From DTKD01 sp050948905 (GTDB lineage: Bacteria > Armatimonadota > UBA5829), in NCBI GenBank assembly GCA_050948905.1, contig JBMNES010000001.1, positions 1,054,001-1,118,000 on the forward strand: DNA of 64,000 bases. Direction: 5' to 3'. Below the pieces are notes generated by a model. The model ran no database searches. It saw nothing but the letters and a program-made list of their open reading frames with translations, and had not been told where the DNA came from. Position 1 is the stretch's first letter. Each line of letters opens with the position of its first letter. This document shows, one piece after another, positions 19,318 through 28,365 of the stretch. A program made the translations under genes and the position numbers.

Positions 19318-20020
19318 GTGGATATTGATTGCTGCTTTAATCCTCGGAGCCTGTGTCGGCCTGGCCGCACAGCAGAATCAAAGCTCACCAGCCAAAAAGG
19401 CGCAGCCCGAGACTGTGCAGGGCAGAGCTGATGTCCTGAAATCGACCTGGGGAGATAAAACGGAGGTCCTGATGAAAGGCAACGTCACTTTTACCTCGGA
19501 CGACACCGTGATGAAATCCGACATGGTCACTTACGATAAGAAGACCAAGAGCGCAAATTCGCCAGGTAAACTCAGCATAACCAGCCCCGACGCCGACATC
19601 ACCGGGGATAAGGGCACTGCGGATTTCAATAAGAGGCTTGGGGTGATAGTCGGCAATGTCAAGATGCTTGTAAAACCGAAACCAGAGGACCAGGCCGGCA
19701 CTGATTCGGAATCGGTGCGCTCGAAATTAACTAAACCCACCACTATAACCTGCTCCAAATTAGAATATCTGTATAAAGACAAGATCGCGACTGCCACCGG
19801 AGGAGTGCAATTTCAGCAGGATAAGCGCAAAGCCAGCGCGCAGAAGGCTGTATACGACTTGAACAGGGAACTGCTGGTGTTGACGGGGGAAGTGAAGGGC
19901 GTCGACGAGGACGGACAGACTTTTTCAGCGCCGTCTGTTAGAATATCCCTGAAGAAGGGTGACGAGTGGATGGAGGCCGAGCACGCAGACGCGACATTTA
20001 AGATCGATCTCGACGAATAA
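19307..20020 (+). CDS. lptA: LptA/OstA-like periplasmic protein
   Basis: The 237-residue precursor has a signal peptide (RWILIAALILGACVGLAAQ) and an OstA-like N-terminal beta-jellyroll. VQGRADVLKSTWGDKTEVLMKGNVTFTS type repeats continue with DMVTYDKKTKSANSPGKLSI and FQQDKRKASAQKAVYDLNRE. LptA polymerises into the bridge that carries lipopolysaccharide across the periplasm. ATG at 19307 follows a GGAGGCGG site inside the lptC 3' end. lptB, which often follows, is absent; the next gene is the Enzyme I-like protein. Confidence 0.8.
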   Translation: MRFRWILIAALILGACVGLAAQQNQSSPAKKAQPETVQGRADVLKSTWGDKTEVLMKGNVTFTSDDTVMKSDMVTYDKKTKSANSPGKLSITSPDADITGDKGTADFNKRLGVIVGNVKMLVKPKPEDQAGTDSESVRSKLTKPTTITCSKLEYLYKDKIATATGGVQFQQDKRKASAQKAVYDLNRELLVLTGEVKGVDEDGQTFSAPSVRISLKKGDEWMEAEHADATFKIDLDE

Positions 20021-20037
20021 TTCTCCCAGATTCTGAT

Positions 20038-21078
20038 ATGAAAACACTGGAAGGTATTGCAAAACACCCCGGCGCGGCGATAGCGATTGTTGCACAGGTT
20101 GATTCCAAAACAGGCATCAACGGCTTGCCCTCCAGTCTGCTGATGGAAGGCATTTCGGCGCTGCGAAAGGGTACTGCGCCCGCAGATTATCCCGAAGCAA
20201 TTTTAGCCTGTGACACCCTGCAATTCGGAGCCACGGTTAGAATCCCCGGCATTACGCTGGTTGGCATCGTCGCCGAATCGCCTGCTGATGTGGAGTATGG
20301 GCTAAACATCCCCTGTGTGGTCGGCGCAGTCGGCCTGCTGCAATCGGTAAACGAAGGGGATATTCTTATAGTGGATGGTAACAAAGGTCGTGTTCACATA
20401 GACCCCGATCCTTCCACGCTGATTCACTACCAGCACGCCGAGGAACAGCGAAATCTGCGGGAGAAGGTGTTTATCTCCTCCGAACATATCCCGGCTCGCA
20501 CTCAAACCGGTGAAGTTATATATGTTTATGCCGTCGTGGCGAATCAATCTCAGTTGATTGAGGCTTTGAACTCCGGAGCCGATGGAATCTTCGTCGATCT
20601 CAGAAGCGTGGATGCAGACCCGGAGGCGCTTGCAGCTACGGTGCTGCGAGAGGTCGCTGGCAAGCCGGTGTATTTTGTAGTTGAATACGGATGCGAAGAG
20701 GTGCTGCGGGCCGCGATGACTTACTGCACGCCCAGCCAACTGACTCTGGTATCGACTAATCCCGATCTTCTAAGCTCGCAGGTCGACTATGCGCTGGATC
20801 GAATTGTGTTGGAAGCTCTACAGCTAGACATAGACCCGCCGGAAGTGGAACTGGGAAGCTACCGCGACGCAGGAGATGAGGCTCAGAATCGTGACAGGGT
20901 TGTGGACTGCCGCGATGGATTATGCTCAGTCGACCCGAATGAGCCGGTGGTGGCAATCGTCGGGGAGCAGATGGGGCTAATTGATAGCGTGATCAGAGCA
21001 GGGGCGAGGCGCATCGCGGTAGATCGCAGATTCGTGGGCAGGGCAAAGCAGGAGATCTTAACGATAGAGGGGCCGTAG
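20038..21078 (+). CDS. PTS Enzyme I-like protein lacking the phospho-histidine motif
   Basis: The layout follows Enzyme I of the phosphotransferase system: a swivelling phosphohistidine-type domain (about 60-125) ending in IPCVVGAVGLLQ and GDILIVDGNKGRVHIDP, a helical linker (HAEEQRNLREKV), then the start of a barrel (VYAVVANQSQLIEALNSGADGIFVDLRSV). Where Enzyme I has a TSHxAIMAR-like active-site histidine motif, this protein reads AESPADVEYG (80-89) with no histidine. The N-terminal 55 residues do not resemble the HPr-binding domain, and the barrel is short. At 346 residues it is much shorter than the usual ~570. It is therefore probably a pseudoenzyme or repurposed scaffold. It follows lptA by 17 bases. 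Confidence 0.6.
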   Translation: MKTLEGIAKHPGAAIAIVAQVDSKTGINGLPSSLLMEGISALRKGTAPADYPEAILACDTLQFGATVRIPGITLVGIVAESPADVEYGLNIPCVVGAVGLLQSVNEGDILIVDGNKGRVHIDPDPSTLIHYQHAEEQRNLREKVFISSEHIPARTQTGEVIYVYAVVANQSQLIEALNSGADGIFVDLRSVDADPEALAATVLREVAGKPVYFVVEYGCEEVLRAAMTYCTPSQLTLVSTNPDLLSSQVDYALDRIVLEALQLDIDPPEVELGSYRDAGDEAQNRDRVVDCRDGLCSVDPNEPVVAIVGEQMGLIDSVIRAGARRIAVDRRFVGRAKQEILTIEGP

Positions 21079-21084
21079 AGACGG

Positions 21085-21245
21085 AATAAGCGCGAAAAGG
21101 GCGAAATCTAGAAAATAACGCGTATAGAATAGGTGATTGGCGCAGTGGCCGTGCCTCTGTACCGGTCATGTTTTGGCTATGAGGCGGCGATTCGGAGATC
21201 GCCGCCTATCTTTATTTACTAGAACTGAAAACCGTCAACCGACAA
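21085..21245. repeat. Composite intergenic repeat, inverted relative to the 28.4-kb copy
   Basis: The gap between the Enzyme I-like gene and rex contains AAAGGGCGAAAT, AGAAAATAACGCGTAT, AATAGGTGATTGGCG, the palindrome GGCGGCGATTCGGAGATCGC (continuing CGCC), a TTTATTTACTAGAAC block and CGTCAACCGACAACC. The same blocks appear in reverse order and orientation at 28436-28600 with about nine in ten bases matching by eye. Confidence 0.8.
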
Positions 21246-21250
21246 CCTTC

Positions 21251-21880
21251 CTACAAACTTGGCAAATGGAACGACAGCACGGCTAGTTCCTGCATAAAGT
21301 CTACATTGCGCACAACGACCTCCGCGGGCAATCTCAACACCACAGGCGCGAAGTTCAAAATGTTGTGTATACCTGCCGCCACCAACTGCCCTGCTACATC
21401 CTGCGCTGCGGCCGCAGGTACTGTGATGATCGCCAGGCGGGCGCCGATGGCCTTGTTGTCATGCACAAGCCCTGCGACATCACGAACTGTAATATCCCAT
21501 AACTGTCTGCCGATTTTCGCAGGATCGTTGTCGAAAGCCGCGACTATCTGAAAACTTCCGGCCCGCAAGGCAGGGTATCCCATCAAAGCCCTTCCGAGAT
21601 TCCCCGCACCAACAAGCACAACGGGCTGAATCTTGTCGATTTTCAATATGTGGGCAATGCGAGAATATAATTCGTCAACAGCATAGCCGATACCCGGCCT
21701 GCCGAATTCGCCGAAATAGGAGAGGTCTTTGCGGAACTGAGCAGCGTTTATACCAGTGCGCTCAGCGACGTCAGCGGAGGATATCGTCTCGATTTGCCGT
21801 CGTTTGAGGTCGGAGAGCATCGCGAAGTAAGTCGCCAATCGCTCAAGCGTAGGTGTTGGGACTTTGCTTCGAGGCGTCAT
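21251..21880 (-). CDS. rex: Redox-sensing transcriptional repressor Rex
   Basis: Rex binds DNA when the NADH/NAD+ ratio is low and releases it when NADH rises, controlling fermentation and respiration genes. The 209-residue protein has the winged-helix N-terminus (VPTPTLERLATYFAML, SSADVAERTGINAAQFRKDLSYFGEFG) and a Rossmann domain starting VVLVGAGNLGRALMGY near residue 88. The KIGRQLWDI segment is typical. Length is standard. It begins eight bases after the end of the DUF6785-like gene on the same strand. No Rex operator palindrome was noticed nearby. Confidence 0.95.
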   Translation of the reverse strand: MTPRSKVPTPTLERLATYFAMLSDLKRRQIETISSADVAERTGINAAQFRKDLSYFGEFGRPGIGYAVDELYSRIAHILKIDKIQPVVLVGAGNLGRALMGYPALRAGSFQIVAAFDNDPAKIGRQLWDITVRDVAGLVHDNKAIGARLAIITVPAAAAQDVAGQLVAAGIHNILNFAPVVLRLPAEVVVRNVDFMQELAVLSFHLPSL

Positions 21881-21887
21881 AATCCTG

Positions 21888-23876
21888 CTAAGCTCCCCAG
21901 AAATTGAAGTACGGAATGTCGAATGCGACCCCTATCAGGCTCCACAAGCAACCGATAGTCATTTCCCCTAAGATTAGGCCGAAGAAGAACGGAACCGCAG
22001 TTTTATAAAGCCTCAATCCACCGAATTTCAGTGTGATTACCTTCAACAGCCAGGCGACGAGAATAGGCAGCCAGACCAGGTTCATAGACCAACTGCCGGA
22101 TATCGCGTAGCCGATCGGATGGAATGGGAAATTGAATATCTGAGTGCGGGCATAGCTGAGCAAAACGCAGAAAAGAAAACCGCCTACCATCGCGAAATTA
22201 GCGCCCCAGTTCGGCCTCTCCAGCAGCCCAGGGTGCTTCCACCAACTATCAAGGGTACCGAACGCCTCCCATGCAAATCCATAACCCTGATGAAACTTCG
22301 CTGCCGTCCCGAAATGATAACCCAAATGTAAAAACGCCCAGAACGCCGTAATAGTGCCGACCACAGCAGCGAGCATCATGCCCTTCATATACGCCCGCTG
22401 GCTCGACCTCGTCACCTGAGCCATCTTCATCCCTTCAATCCCCACCGGCATAGGGTGGCCGCGATACGCACGATTGAACCAGTAGAAGTAGGTAAGGCCG
22501 ACCAAATCGCCCCGGCTAAGATTGCCAAGACCTACGCTGGTGCTAATCATATAATCCGGCCCGGAGAAGTGCAGGTCATGCACCGGTGGTCCAAGCTCCG
22601 CCCGCATACGGGATATGGCAGTGGCGAGGAGAAAATATATAAGAAACCCAATGACGCAAAGCAGAGGAGACAGACCAATCCATCTCATAAACAGGCACAA
22701 CAACAAAAAACCAATAGCCGCACCCGCAGCCGCCGACCTGTAAGACATCGGCTCATCGGAGTCGTCAAGCTCGGAATCCGCGCCTATTATCCGCAACCAC
22801 ACCTGTTTGAGGTATCCCTTGCCACTCCAGGTCAGCATAAGGATGATTCCGACATAACCACCGAAGGCCTGGTGCCTGATAAACGGGAAGCTGGGCACCG
22901 CGTCCCAGGCCATAGCCCGGGTAATTACCATCTGCGCCTTCCACATAAAATAGAAGAACCAGCACGAGAAGCTAAGGTCGGCAGGCAACAGATATCCCAA
23001 CCCGACCACAAACGGATACATCGACCACGGCAACCAATCGATGCCATCCCACGGCTTGGCAGTCATAAACTGACGCAGGTTGTGGCCGTTAATCGTAAGA
23101 TTGATAGCAGGGATAGCCGGATAATATACAGCCAACCCGTTAATAAGATCTATTCCAAACGCAATGACAAAGCCTATCCAGAACAAACGATTGCGCCAGA
23201 GGTTTGTTTTGGGGTCGGTCATAGCGACGGGGAGTTGCACTATCGGAAACGTAAGCCGCTCGCGGTCTGTCCATTGCTTGCGAACCAGGGTGTTTATGCA
23301 CATCATCACATAAAACAACACCACCGTAAACGCAGACCACAGCGCTACCGGCCTTAGCCAATATTTCCAGTGTCCATCAGCATAAAGGCTGGAGTGCCCT
23401 TCATAAAATGGCTTCAAAACCGTAAGGTCAGTTACGCTCAGCATCTTCGGCAGATACGGTATGAACGTGTTCGCCCAGTTGTTGTCGACTGTGGCGAATT
23501 GCCAGGGGTAGCTGATAAACATGCACACACACGGGATCATATCGTGGCCTGCCAGCGACGCTCCCACCACGACCATCGTGTAAATCAACAGCAACTCGCC
23601 AGGATTAAACGCCCACGACCGCCGGATCTTTTCCAAAACCCCGTTTATCACCACCAGAATCGCCAGTATGAAAACGCAATTGGCGAACAGAGAGATAATG
23701 GTAGGATATGGGCCCCTGTAGACTTTTTCGGTGATAATGACCCAATAGTTATCGAACGGGATGATCAGCAGGCCGATGATGAACGCACGCAACCGCAAGC
23801 CTGACGGCGTTTTTTTTGCGCCTGCTTTCAATGATGTGCGCTTTTCCTCTGCAGCATCAAAATGCGTGTGGCTCAA
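21888..23876 (-). CDS. Large polytopic membrane protein, DUF6785/DUF6784-like
   Basis: The 662-residue protein has about fourteen hydrophobic segments from residue 30 to the C-terminus, Trp/Tyr-rich loops and a long extramembrane loop near residues 130-170. The pattern (FNPGELLLIYTMVVVGASLAGHD near residue 95 and RMRAELGPPVHDLHF near 430) fits the DUF6785/DUF6784 family that is common in Armatimonadota and Planctomycetota; its transport role is unknown. Translation starts at TTG behind AGAGGAT. It forms a two-gene unit with rex downstream. Family assignment is from memory of the motif style and is moderate. Confidence 0.6.
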   Translation of the reverse strand: MSHTHFDAAEEKRTSLKAGAKKTPSGLRLRAFIIGLLIIPFDNYWVIITEKVYRGPYPTIISLFANCVFILAILVVINGVLEKIRRSWAFNPGELLLIYTMVVVGASLAGHDMIPCVCMFISYPWQFATVDNNWANTFIPYLPKMLSVTDLTVLKPFYEGHSSLYADGHWKYWLRPVALWSAFTVVLFYVMMCINTLVRKQWTDRERLTFPIVQLPVAMTDPKTNLWRNRLFWIGFVIAFGIDLINGLAVYYPAIPAINLTINGHNLRQFMTAKPWDGIDWLPWSMYPFVVGLGYLLPADLSFSCWFFYFMWKAQMVITRAMAWDAVPSFPFIRHQAFGGYVGIILMLTWSGKGYLKQVWLRIIGADSELDDSDEPMSYRSAAAGAAIGFLLLCLFMRWIGLSPLLCVIGFLIYFLLATAISRMRAELGPPVHDLHFSGPDYMISTSVGLGNLSRGDLVGLTYFYWFNRAYRGHPMPVGIEGMKMAQVTRSSQRAYMKGMMLAAVVGTITAFWAFLHLGYHFGTAAKFHQGYGFAWEAFGTLDSWWKHPGLLERPNWGANFAMVGGFLFCVLLSYARTQIFNFPFHPIGYAISGSWSMNLVWLPILVAWLLKVITLKFGGLRLYKTAVPFFFGLILGEMTIGCLWSLIGVAFDIPYFNFWGA

Positions 23877-23969
23877 AACTGATCCTCTTGGGGCTTAGGG
23901 AGTAGTTGGACTAATTATCTCAGCAGTATAGTCTCTAAGTCAATAGGTAAAATGCCACCCCAAAGAGAT

Positions 23970-23992
23970 TGGCCGGGACAAAAGCCCGGCCA
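23970..23992. repeat. GGCCGGGAC-type hairpin downstream of leuS
   Basis: TGGCCGGG and CCCGGCCA enclose an ACAAAAG loop. It is a member of the dispersed hairpin family (also at 12491, 36838, 37057, 37279, 37501) and may act as a weak terminator for leuS. Confidence 0.6.
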
Positions 23993-24032
23993 TAGCGTCA
24001 ATTTTCTGTGATTCAGCTTTTCCGTTTCCCGA

Positions 24033-26675
24033 TTAATTCGCGACGATGTTGACCAGTTTCCCCTTAACCACAATGACTTTGCGCACGGTCTTACCGGCAA
24101 GGTCGGCCTTGACCTTCTCCGAAGCCAGAGCCAGCGCCTCCATCGTCTTTTCATCAGCGTCGGCGGGGATGGTGAGCTTATCGCGGATCTTGCCCAGAAC
24201 CTGCACCACTATCTCCACCTCGTCCGCCTTGGCGACCTGGGCATCGTGAAGCGGCCAGGTCTCAAGCAGCGTGAACTCCTGTTTATCCTGCTTCGGCAAC
24301 TCCGCCCAAAGCTCATCCGCGATGTGAGGTGCGATAGGCGACAGCAGCAGGATAAGATTCTCGATAGCCTCAGACATAGCAGCCGTAGCAGCGGAACCAG
24401 ATGAGGAAAATGCGTTCATCTCATTGACCAGTTCCATCAACGCCGCCACCGCGGTATTAAAAGCGAATTCCTCGATGTCACCGCTGACTTTTTCTATGGT
24501 CTGGTGGGTCTTTCGCCTCAGGGACTTGGCCTTCGGGTCAGCGGCGGCCTCTTGCGCGACTTTCGAGCGCCAGTCAGCATCGAACCTGCCCATCCAGTCG
24601 TTTACCAGCCTCCACACACGACCCAGGAACCGGTGCGCGCCGTTCATCCCTTCCTCGCTCCATTGAATGGCGTCCTCAAACGGGGCTACGAACAGCTCAT
24701 AGGTGCGCAGCGAGTCCGCGCCGAACTGCTCGGCCATAGCATCCGGAGTGATGACATTGCGCTTGGACTTGCTCATCTTCACAAATTTCCAGATGACTTT
24801 ATCCGCCGGGTATTTCTCTATTTCCTCAGGGAACAGCGGGATCAGGTCGCGATCCTGGTCGTCATTATCCTGTTGGTCGTCGGTGGCCTCCATCGTGCGA
24901 TGCGGTGTGTTGACCAGCACCATGCCCTGATTAAGCAGCTTGGCAAATGGCTCCACGAATGGAATCAGGCCGTCATCATACAGCACCTTTGTCCAGAATC
25001 TGGCATACAGCAGATGCATAACCGCGTGCTCCGCCCCTCCGACATACAAGTCTACGGGCAGCCAATATGCGGCAAGCGCCTCATCAAACGCAGCCGTGTC
25101 GAGATGCGGGCTGACATAGCGCAGGAAATACCAGCTCGAACAAGCGAACCCACCCATTGTGTCAGTCTCCCGTTTAGCCGGGCCGCCGCATTTCGGGCAG
25201 CTTACGTTCACAAATTCGGATATGTTAGCAAGCGGGGACTCCCCAGACGCGCTGGGTTGATAGTTCTCCACATCCGGCAACACAACGGGCAAATCCTGCT
25301 CGGGAACCGGAACTTCGCCGCAGTTCGGGCAGTGGATAATAGGAATCGGCGCTCCCCAGTAACGCTGGCGGCTGATCAACCAGTCTCGCAGTTTATAATT
25401 GACAGAAGCCTTGCCTTTGCCCTTTTCGGCCAGCCATCCGGTGACTCTCTTCTTCGCGCAGCCGTTTGCGCCTATTGTGCCGGTGAACTCGCCGGAGTTG
25501 AACATATCGCCGTATTCAGGATGGAAAGTGTATCCGCCCCACCCCTCCGACTCGTCGACAACATAATCCGCCGGCGCTTCCGGGTGACGAATAACCGGGA
25601 TTATCTTTATCCCGAACTTGCGGGCAAACGCAAAGTCGCGCTCGTCATGAGCAGGAACAGCCATAATTGCCCCGGTTCCGTAGCCCATCATGATGTAATC
25701 CGCGATCCAGATCGGAATTTTTTCGTCGTTGACGGGGTTAATGGCATAAGCGCCGGTGAAGACGCCTGTTTTTTCTTTGTCTGTCGATTGTCGCTCTATC
25801 GCGCTCTGTCGCTGAGCCTGCTTGCGATATGCCTCGACTTCGGCTTTCTTATCAGCGGTGGTGAGCTTGTCGACCAACGGGTGCTCAGGGGCCAAAACCA
25901 TAAACGTGGCGCCCCAGAGGGTGTCGGGGCGGGTGGTGTAGACAACGATCTCATCGCCCTGCTCGGAGTGAAAAACTACGTCGGCGCCCTCGCTGCGGCC
26001 GATCCAGTTGCGCTGCATAGCCTTGATCGACTCCGGCCAGTCGATTGTGTCGAGGTCATCGATTAGCCGGTCGGCGTATTTGGTGATTCTGAAGAACCAC
26101 TGCGGCAGGTCTTTTTTCTCAATATAGTTATCGCATCGCCAGCACCGACCGTCGGCGACTTCCTCGTTTGCAAGCACCGTCGCACAGGTCGGACACCAGT
26201 TCGCCGGGGCAAGGGATCGATAAGCCAGCCCGCGCTTGTAAAGCAACAAAAATATCCACTGGGTCCATTTATAATAATCAGGATGTGAGGAATTGATCTC
26301 GCGGGACCAGTCATAGCCTATGCCCACCAGATCCATCTGCCGTTTATAGGTGGCCACGTATTCCGGCACCGTCTTTTTCGGGTGGCTCTTCTTATTTATG
26401 GCCTCGTTTTCGGCCGGCAGCCCGAACGCATCCCAACCCATCGGGTGCAGCACGTTGTAGCCTTTCATCCGACGATAACGACAGGCGACATCGGTGGGGA
26501 TATAATTTCTGCAATGCCCGACAGATAAACCCGCGCCGGAGGGGTATGGGAAGAAGTCTAAACCGTAGAATTTCGGCTTGTCGGTCGAATCCTCGGTTCT
26601 GAATAAATCGGCCTGCTTCCATTTAAGCTGCCACTTCTTCTCGATTTCGGAAAAATCGTAACGGCGATCGGACAT
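24033..26675 (-). CDS. leuS: Leucyl-tRNA synthetase
   Basis: This class I aminoacyl-tRNA synthetase charges tRNA-Leu. The HIGH-type motif appears as GLSVGHCRNY near residue 50 after PYPSGAG, and the KMSKS loop is present as VKMSKSKRN near residue 632. The CP1 editing domain (about 225-420) includes TTRPDTLWGATFMVLAPEHP, and a zinc-ribbon-like CPTC...CWRC pair lies near residues 165-180. Length (880) is normal for bacteria. An acidic insertion (DDQQDNDDQDRD) near residue 600 is unusual but in a variable loop. It is monocistronic with its own consensus promoter. Confidence 0.97.
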   Translation of the reverse strand: MSDRRYDFSEIEKKWQLKWKQADLFRTEDSTDKPKFYGLDFFPYPSGAGLSVGHCRNYIPTDVACRYRRMKGYNVLHPMGWDAFGLPAENEAINKKSHPKKTVPEYVATYKRQMDLVGIGYDWSREINSSHPDYYKWTQWIFLLLYKRGLAYRSLAPANWCPTCATVLANEEVADGRCWRCDNYIEKKDLPQWFFRITKYADRLIDDLDTIDWPESIKAMQRNWIGRSEGADVVFHSEQGDEIVVYTTRPDTLWGATFMVLAPEHPLVDKLTTADKKAEVEAYRKQAQRQSAIERQSTDKEKTGVFTGAYAINPVNDEKIPIWIADYIMMGYGTGAIMAVPAHDERDFAFARKFGIKIIPVIRHPEAPADYVVDESEGWGGYTFHPEYGDMFNSGEFTGTIGANGCAKKRVTGWLAEKGKGKASVNYKLRDWLISRQRYWGAPIPIIHCPNCGEVPVPEQDLPVVLPDVENYQPSASGESPLANISEFVNVSCPKCGGPAKRETDTMGGFACSSWYFLRYVSPHLDTAAFDEALAAYWLPVDLYVGGAEHAVMHLLYARFWTKVLYDDGLIPFVEPFAKLLNQGMVLVNTPHRTMEATDDQQDNDDQDRDLIPLFPEEIEKYPADKVIWKFVKMSKSKRNVITPDAMAEQFGADSLRTYELFVAPFEDAIQWSEEGMNGAHRFLGRVWRLVNDWMGRFDADWRSKVAQEAAADPKAKSLRRKTHQTIEKVSGDIEEFAFNTAVAALMELVNEMNAFSSSGSAATAAMSEAIENLILLLSPIAPHIADELWAELPKQDKQEFTLLETWPLHDAQVAKADEVEIVVQVLGKIRDKLTIPADADEKTMEALALASEKVKADLAGKTVRKVIVVKGKLVNIVAN

Positions 26676-26726
26676 TGTTCGGCTCCCATCAAAAAGTTAC
26701 TGCGAGATATTATCAGGTCAACGAAA

Positions 26727-26753
26727 ACGGAACCGCCCACAGGCAAGTTCCGT
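26727..26753 (-). promoter_or_regulatory. Hairpin in the leuS leader, possible attenuator
   Basis: On the minus strand ACGGAAC pairs with GTTCCGT, followed by TTTCGTT, about 50 bases before the leuS ATG and downstream of its promoter. The ~105-base leader is too short for a T-box and shows no T-box core. Confidence 0.4.
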
Positions 26754-26786
26754 CAAGCGCGGCCAAAGATGATACTTCTAAGGCTG

Positions 26787-26815
26787 ATTATAAATATGCG
26801 CAAAGGTAGTGTCAA
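26787..26815 (-). promoter_or_regulatory. Consensus sigma-70 promoter of leuS
   Basis: Perfect TTGACA (minus strand, 26815-26810) and TATAAT (26792-26787) are separated by exactly 17 bases, about 110 bases upstream of the leuS ATG. Confidence 0.85.
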
Positions 26816-26929
26816 GGAGAAGGGGCTGCAGGAAGGAGTTAAGGGAAACGCGAAAGGGCGAAAGAGGCGAAAACCAGAGATAGAGCGAGAATGTTATGGT
26901 GAGTGTGGTTTCTATCCCGGCCCGGTTGT

Positions 26930-27095
26930 ATGCACGGCACTTGGCGGGTTTCAGAGATCGCCGCCTGCCTATTTACTAGAACCGACAACCGAAAAAGCAG
27001 ATTTCTCACTTCGTTCGAAATGACAGTGTAGGTTGCTTTATGAGGCGGCAATTCGGAGATTGCCGCCTATCATAGACTTCGCTCAGGATGACGGA
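26930..27095. repeat. Degenerate composite intergenic repeat
   Basis: In the 430-base gap between leuS and the beta-helix gene, 26930-27095 holds the repeat-family modules: GGCGGGTTTCAGAGATCGCC, TATTTACTAGAAC, AACCGACAACCG, AAGCAGATTTCTCACTTCG with the GTTCGAAATGAC block, and GGCGGCAATTCGGAGATTGC (continuing CGCC). A GACTTCGCTCAGGATGAC block follows. Nothing else is recognised in the gap besides the leuS promoter and leader. Confidence 0.75.
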
Positions 27096-27105
27096 AGTTG
27101 CAGAG

Positions 27106-28329
27106 CTACGACTTTTGCTTCTCCTCCGTCTTTTCTATCAAATTCCCCGATATAATCTTTTTTGCGCCTGAGCCAGAGTTGTCGGTGATCGCATCGAATA
27201 TCGAGGGCTGGAAGAGGTTGTTGGTTATCGAAAAATACGTCGCTTTTGGGCCTATCAGCACCCCTGGCCCATTATCATCGAAAGTGTTTCCGTTAAGCAG
27301 CACACTTTTACCGCCGTTAATTTTGGCCGCAGGCACATCCGGCCAGTTTGCCGCTGATTTACCGAGATTGCAGCCGGTTACAGTCAAGCTGGAGCAGTCG
27401 TCGACGACCAGTGACGCATCCCCGTTTGATCTCAAATCCACCCCCGACACCATAATCCTGCCGGGGCCGGTGGTTTTCAATGATGTTGCATGCGCCCAGA
27501 GGCACCCGCCGGTTATCCTCAGAGAATTGACTTCTTCTACCACAACTCCAAAAACCGAGAAATCCACCGAGCAGCCGTTCATCCCGCCCCACGTGGCCCC
27601 GTCCTTCTCCTTTACAAACAAAAACCCGGTCTGGCAGGCGAATGCGAAGCAGCTATCCATTCTGATCTCATCATTTTTGCCGAGCTTGAAACCGACACAG
27701 TGTTTTTGAGCGTAAGGATGCGGGTTCCAGACCTCGATGTTGCGAAGGGTGGGTATGTCGTAGGTGTTGGCCACATATACCCCGCATTTGCGAGCGGAAA
27801 TTATGAAAATGTTTTCTATGTTGAGCCGGCCGATGTTGGTCTTGCCGTCCGCCATAATAGCCTCATAAGGCTGGCTTATGCGCAGGTTGGTAAGCGATAT
27901 GCCGATGCCGGAGAGCAATATGGTGGGGCCGAACTTGCGAGCCTCCTCGCCTTTGTGATCGTATTCGAAGTTGATGCCGTGGATGGATGCCGCGTGTTCT
28001 GCTATGACGCACGGGCCTTTAGTGTGGTCGATGCGCAGGGTAGGCATCGGCGCGCGATCCGACGGCCACGCCCCCGCGTCCAGGCCCTTCAACAGGCACG
28101 CTTTTATTTTCAGGGTGTCTGTAACCCGATATTCCCCCGCCGGCAGAACCGCCACGCCGCCTCGTTGTGTCTCCGCTGCTTTATCCAGCGCGGCCTGGAT
28201 AGCTGCGGTATCATCCGCCTTTCCATCCCCCACTGCTCCGAAATCCTTTACATTGATCTCAGCGGCGAACGCGCCGGCGCAAAGAAATATCGATAATAAA
28301 CAAGTAGCCAACACCTGAGCGATAGTCAT
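27106..28329 (-). CDS. Secreted pectate-lyase-superfamily beta-helix protein
   Basis: The 407-residue precursor has a signal peptide (VLATCLLSIFLCAGAFAAE) followed at once by INVKDFGAVGDGKADDTAAIQAALDKA, the N-terminal signature of the pectate-lyase superfamily and related phage tailspike or epimerase beta-helices. The rest is a right-handed beta-helix with repeated short strands and Asn/Gly turns (RITGGCLWAHATSLKTTG, LTVTGCNLGKSA). It probably binds or cleaves a polysaccharide outside the inner membrane; catalytic residues cannot be assigned by eye. ATG at 28329 follows GGAGGGACAG. It ends inside a repeat-rich gap. Confidence 0.82.
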   Translation of the reverse strand: MTIAQVLATCLLSIFLCAGAFAAEINVKDFGAVGDGKADDTAAIQAALDKAAETQRGGVAVLPAGEYRVTDTLKIKACLLKGLDAGAWPSDRAPMPTLRIDHTKGPCVIAEHAASIHGINFEYDHKGEEARKFGPTILLSGIGISLTNLRISQPYEAIMADGKTNIGRLNIENIFIISARKCGVYVANTYDIPTLRNIEVWNPHPYAQKHCVGFKLGKNDEIRMDSCFAFACQTGFLFVKEKDGATWGGMNGCSVDFSVFGVVVEEVNSLRITGGCLWAHATSLKTTGPGRIMVSGVDLRSNGDASLVVDDCSSLTVTGCNLGKSAANWPDVPAAKINGGKSVLLNGNTFDDNGPGVLIGPKATYFSITNNLFQPSIFDAITDNSGSGAKKIISGNLIEKTEEKQKS

Positions 28330-28365
28330 CTGTCCCTCCGGATAAAGTTGATTAAATATACGCCA

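Noticed and set aside
24504..26066. A 520-codon open frame on the plus strand
   Set aside because: It lies entirely antisense to leuS, whose motifs and length are fully normal. The translation is low-complexity Arg/His-rich with no domain.
26676..26786. T-box leader upstream of leuS
   Set aside because: The leader is only about 105 bases, with no specifier loop or T-box core sequence; only a simple hairpin is present.
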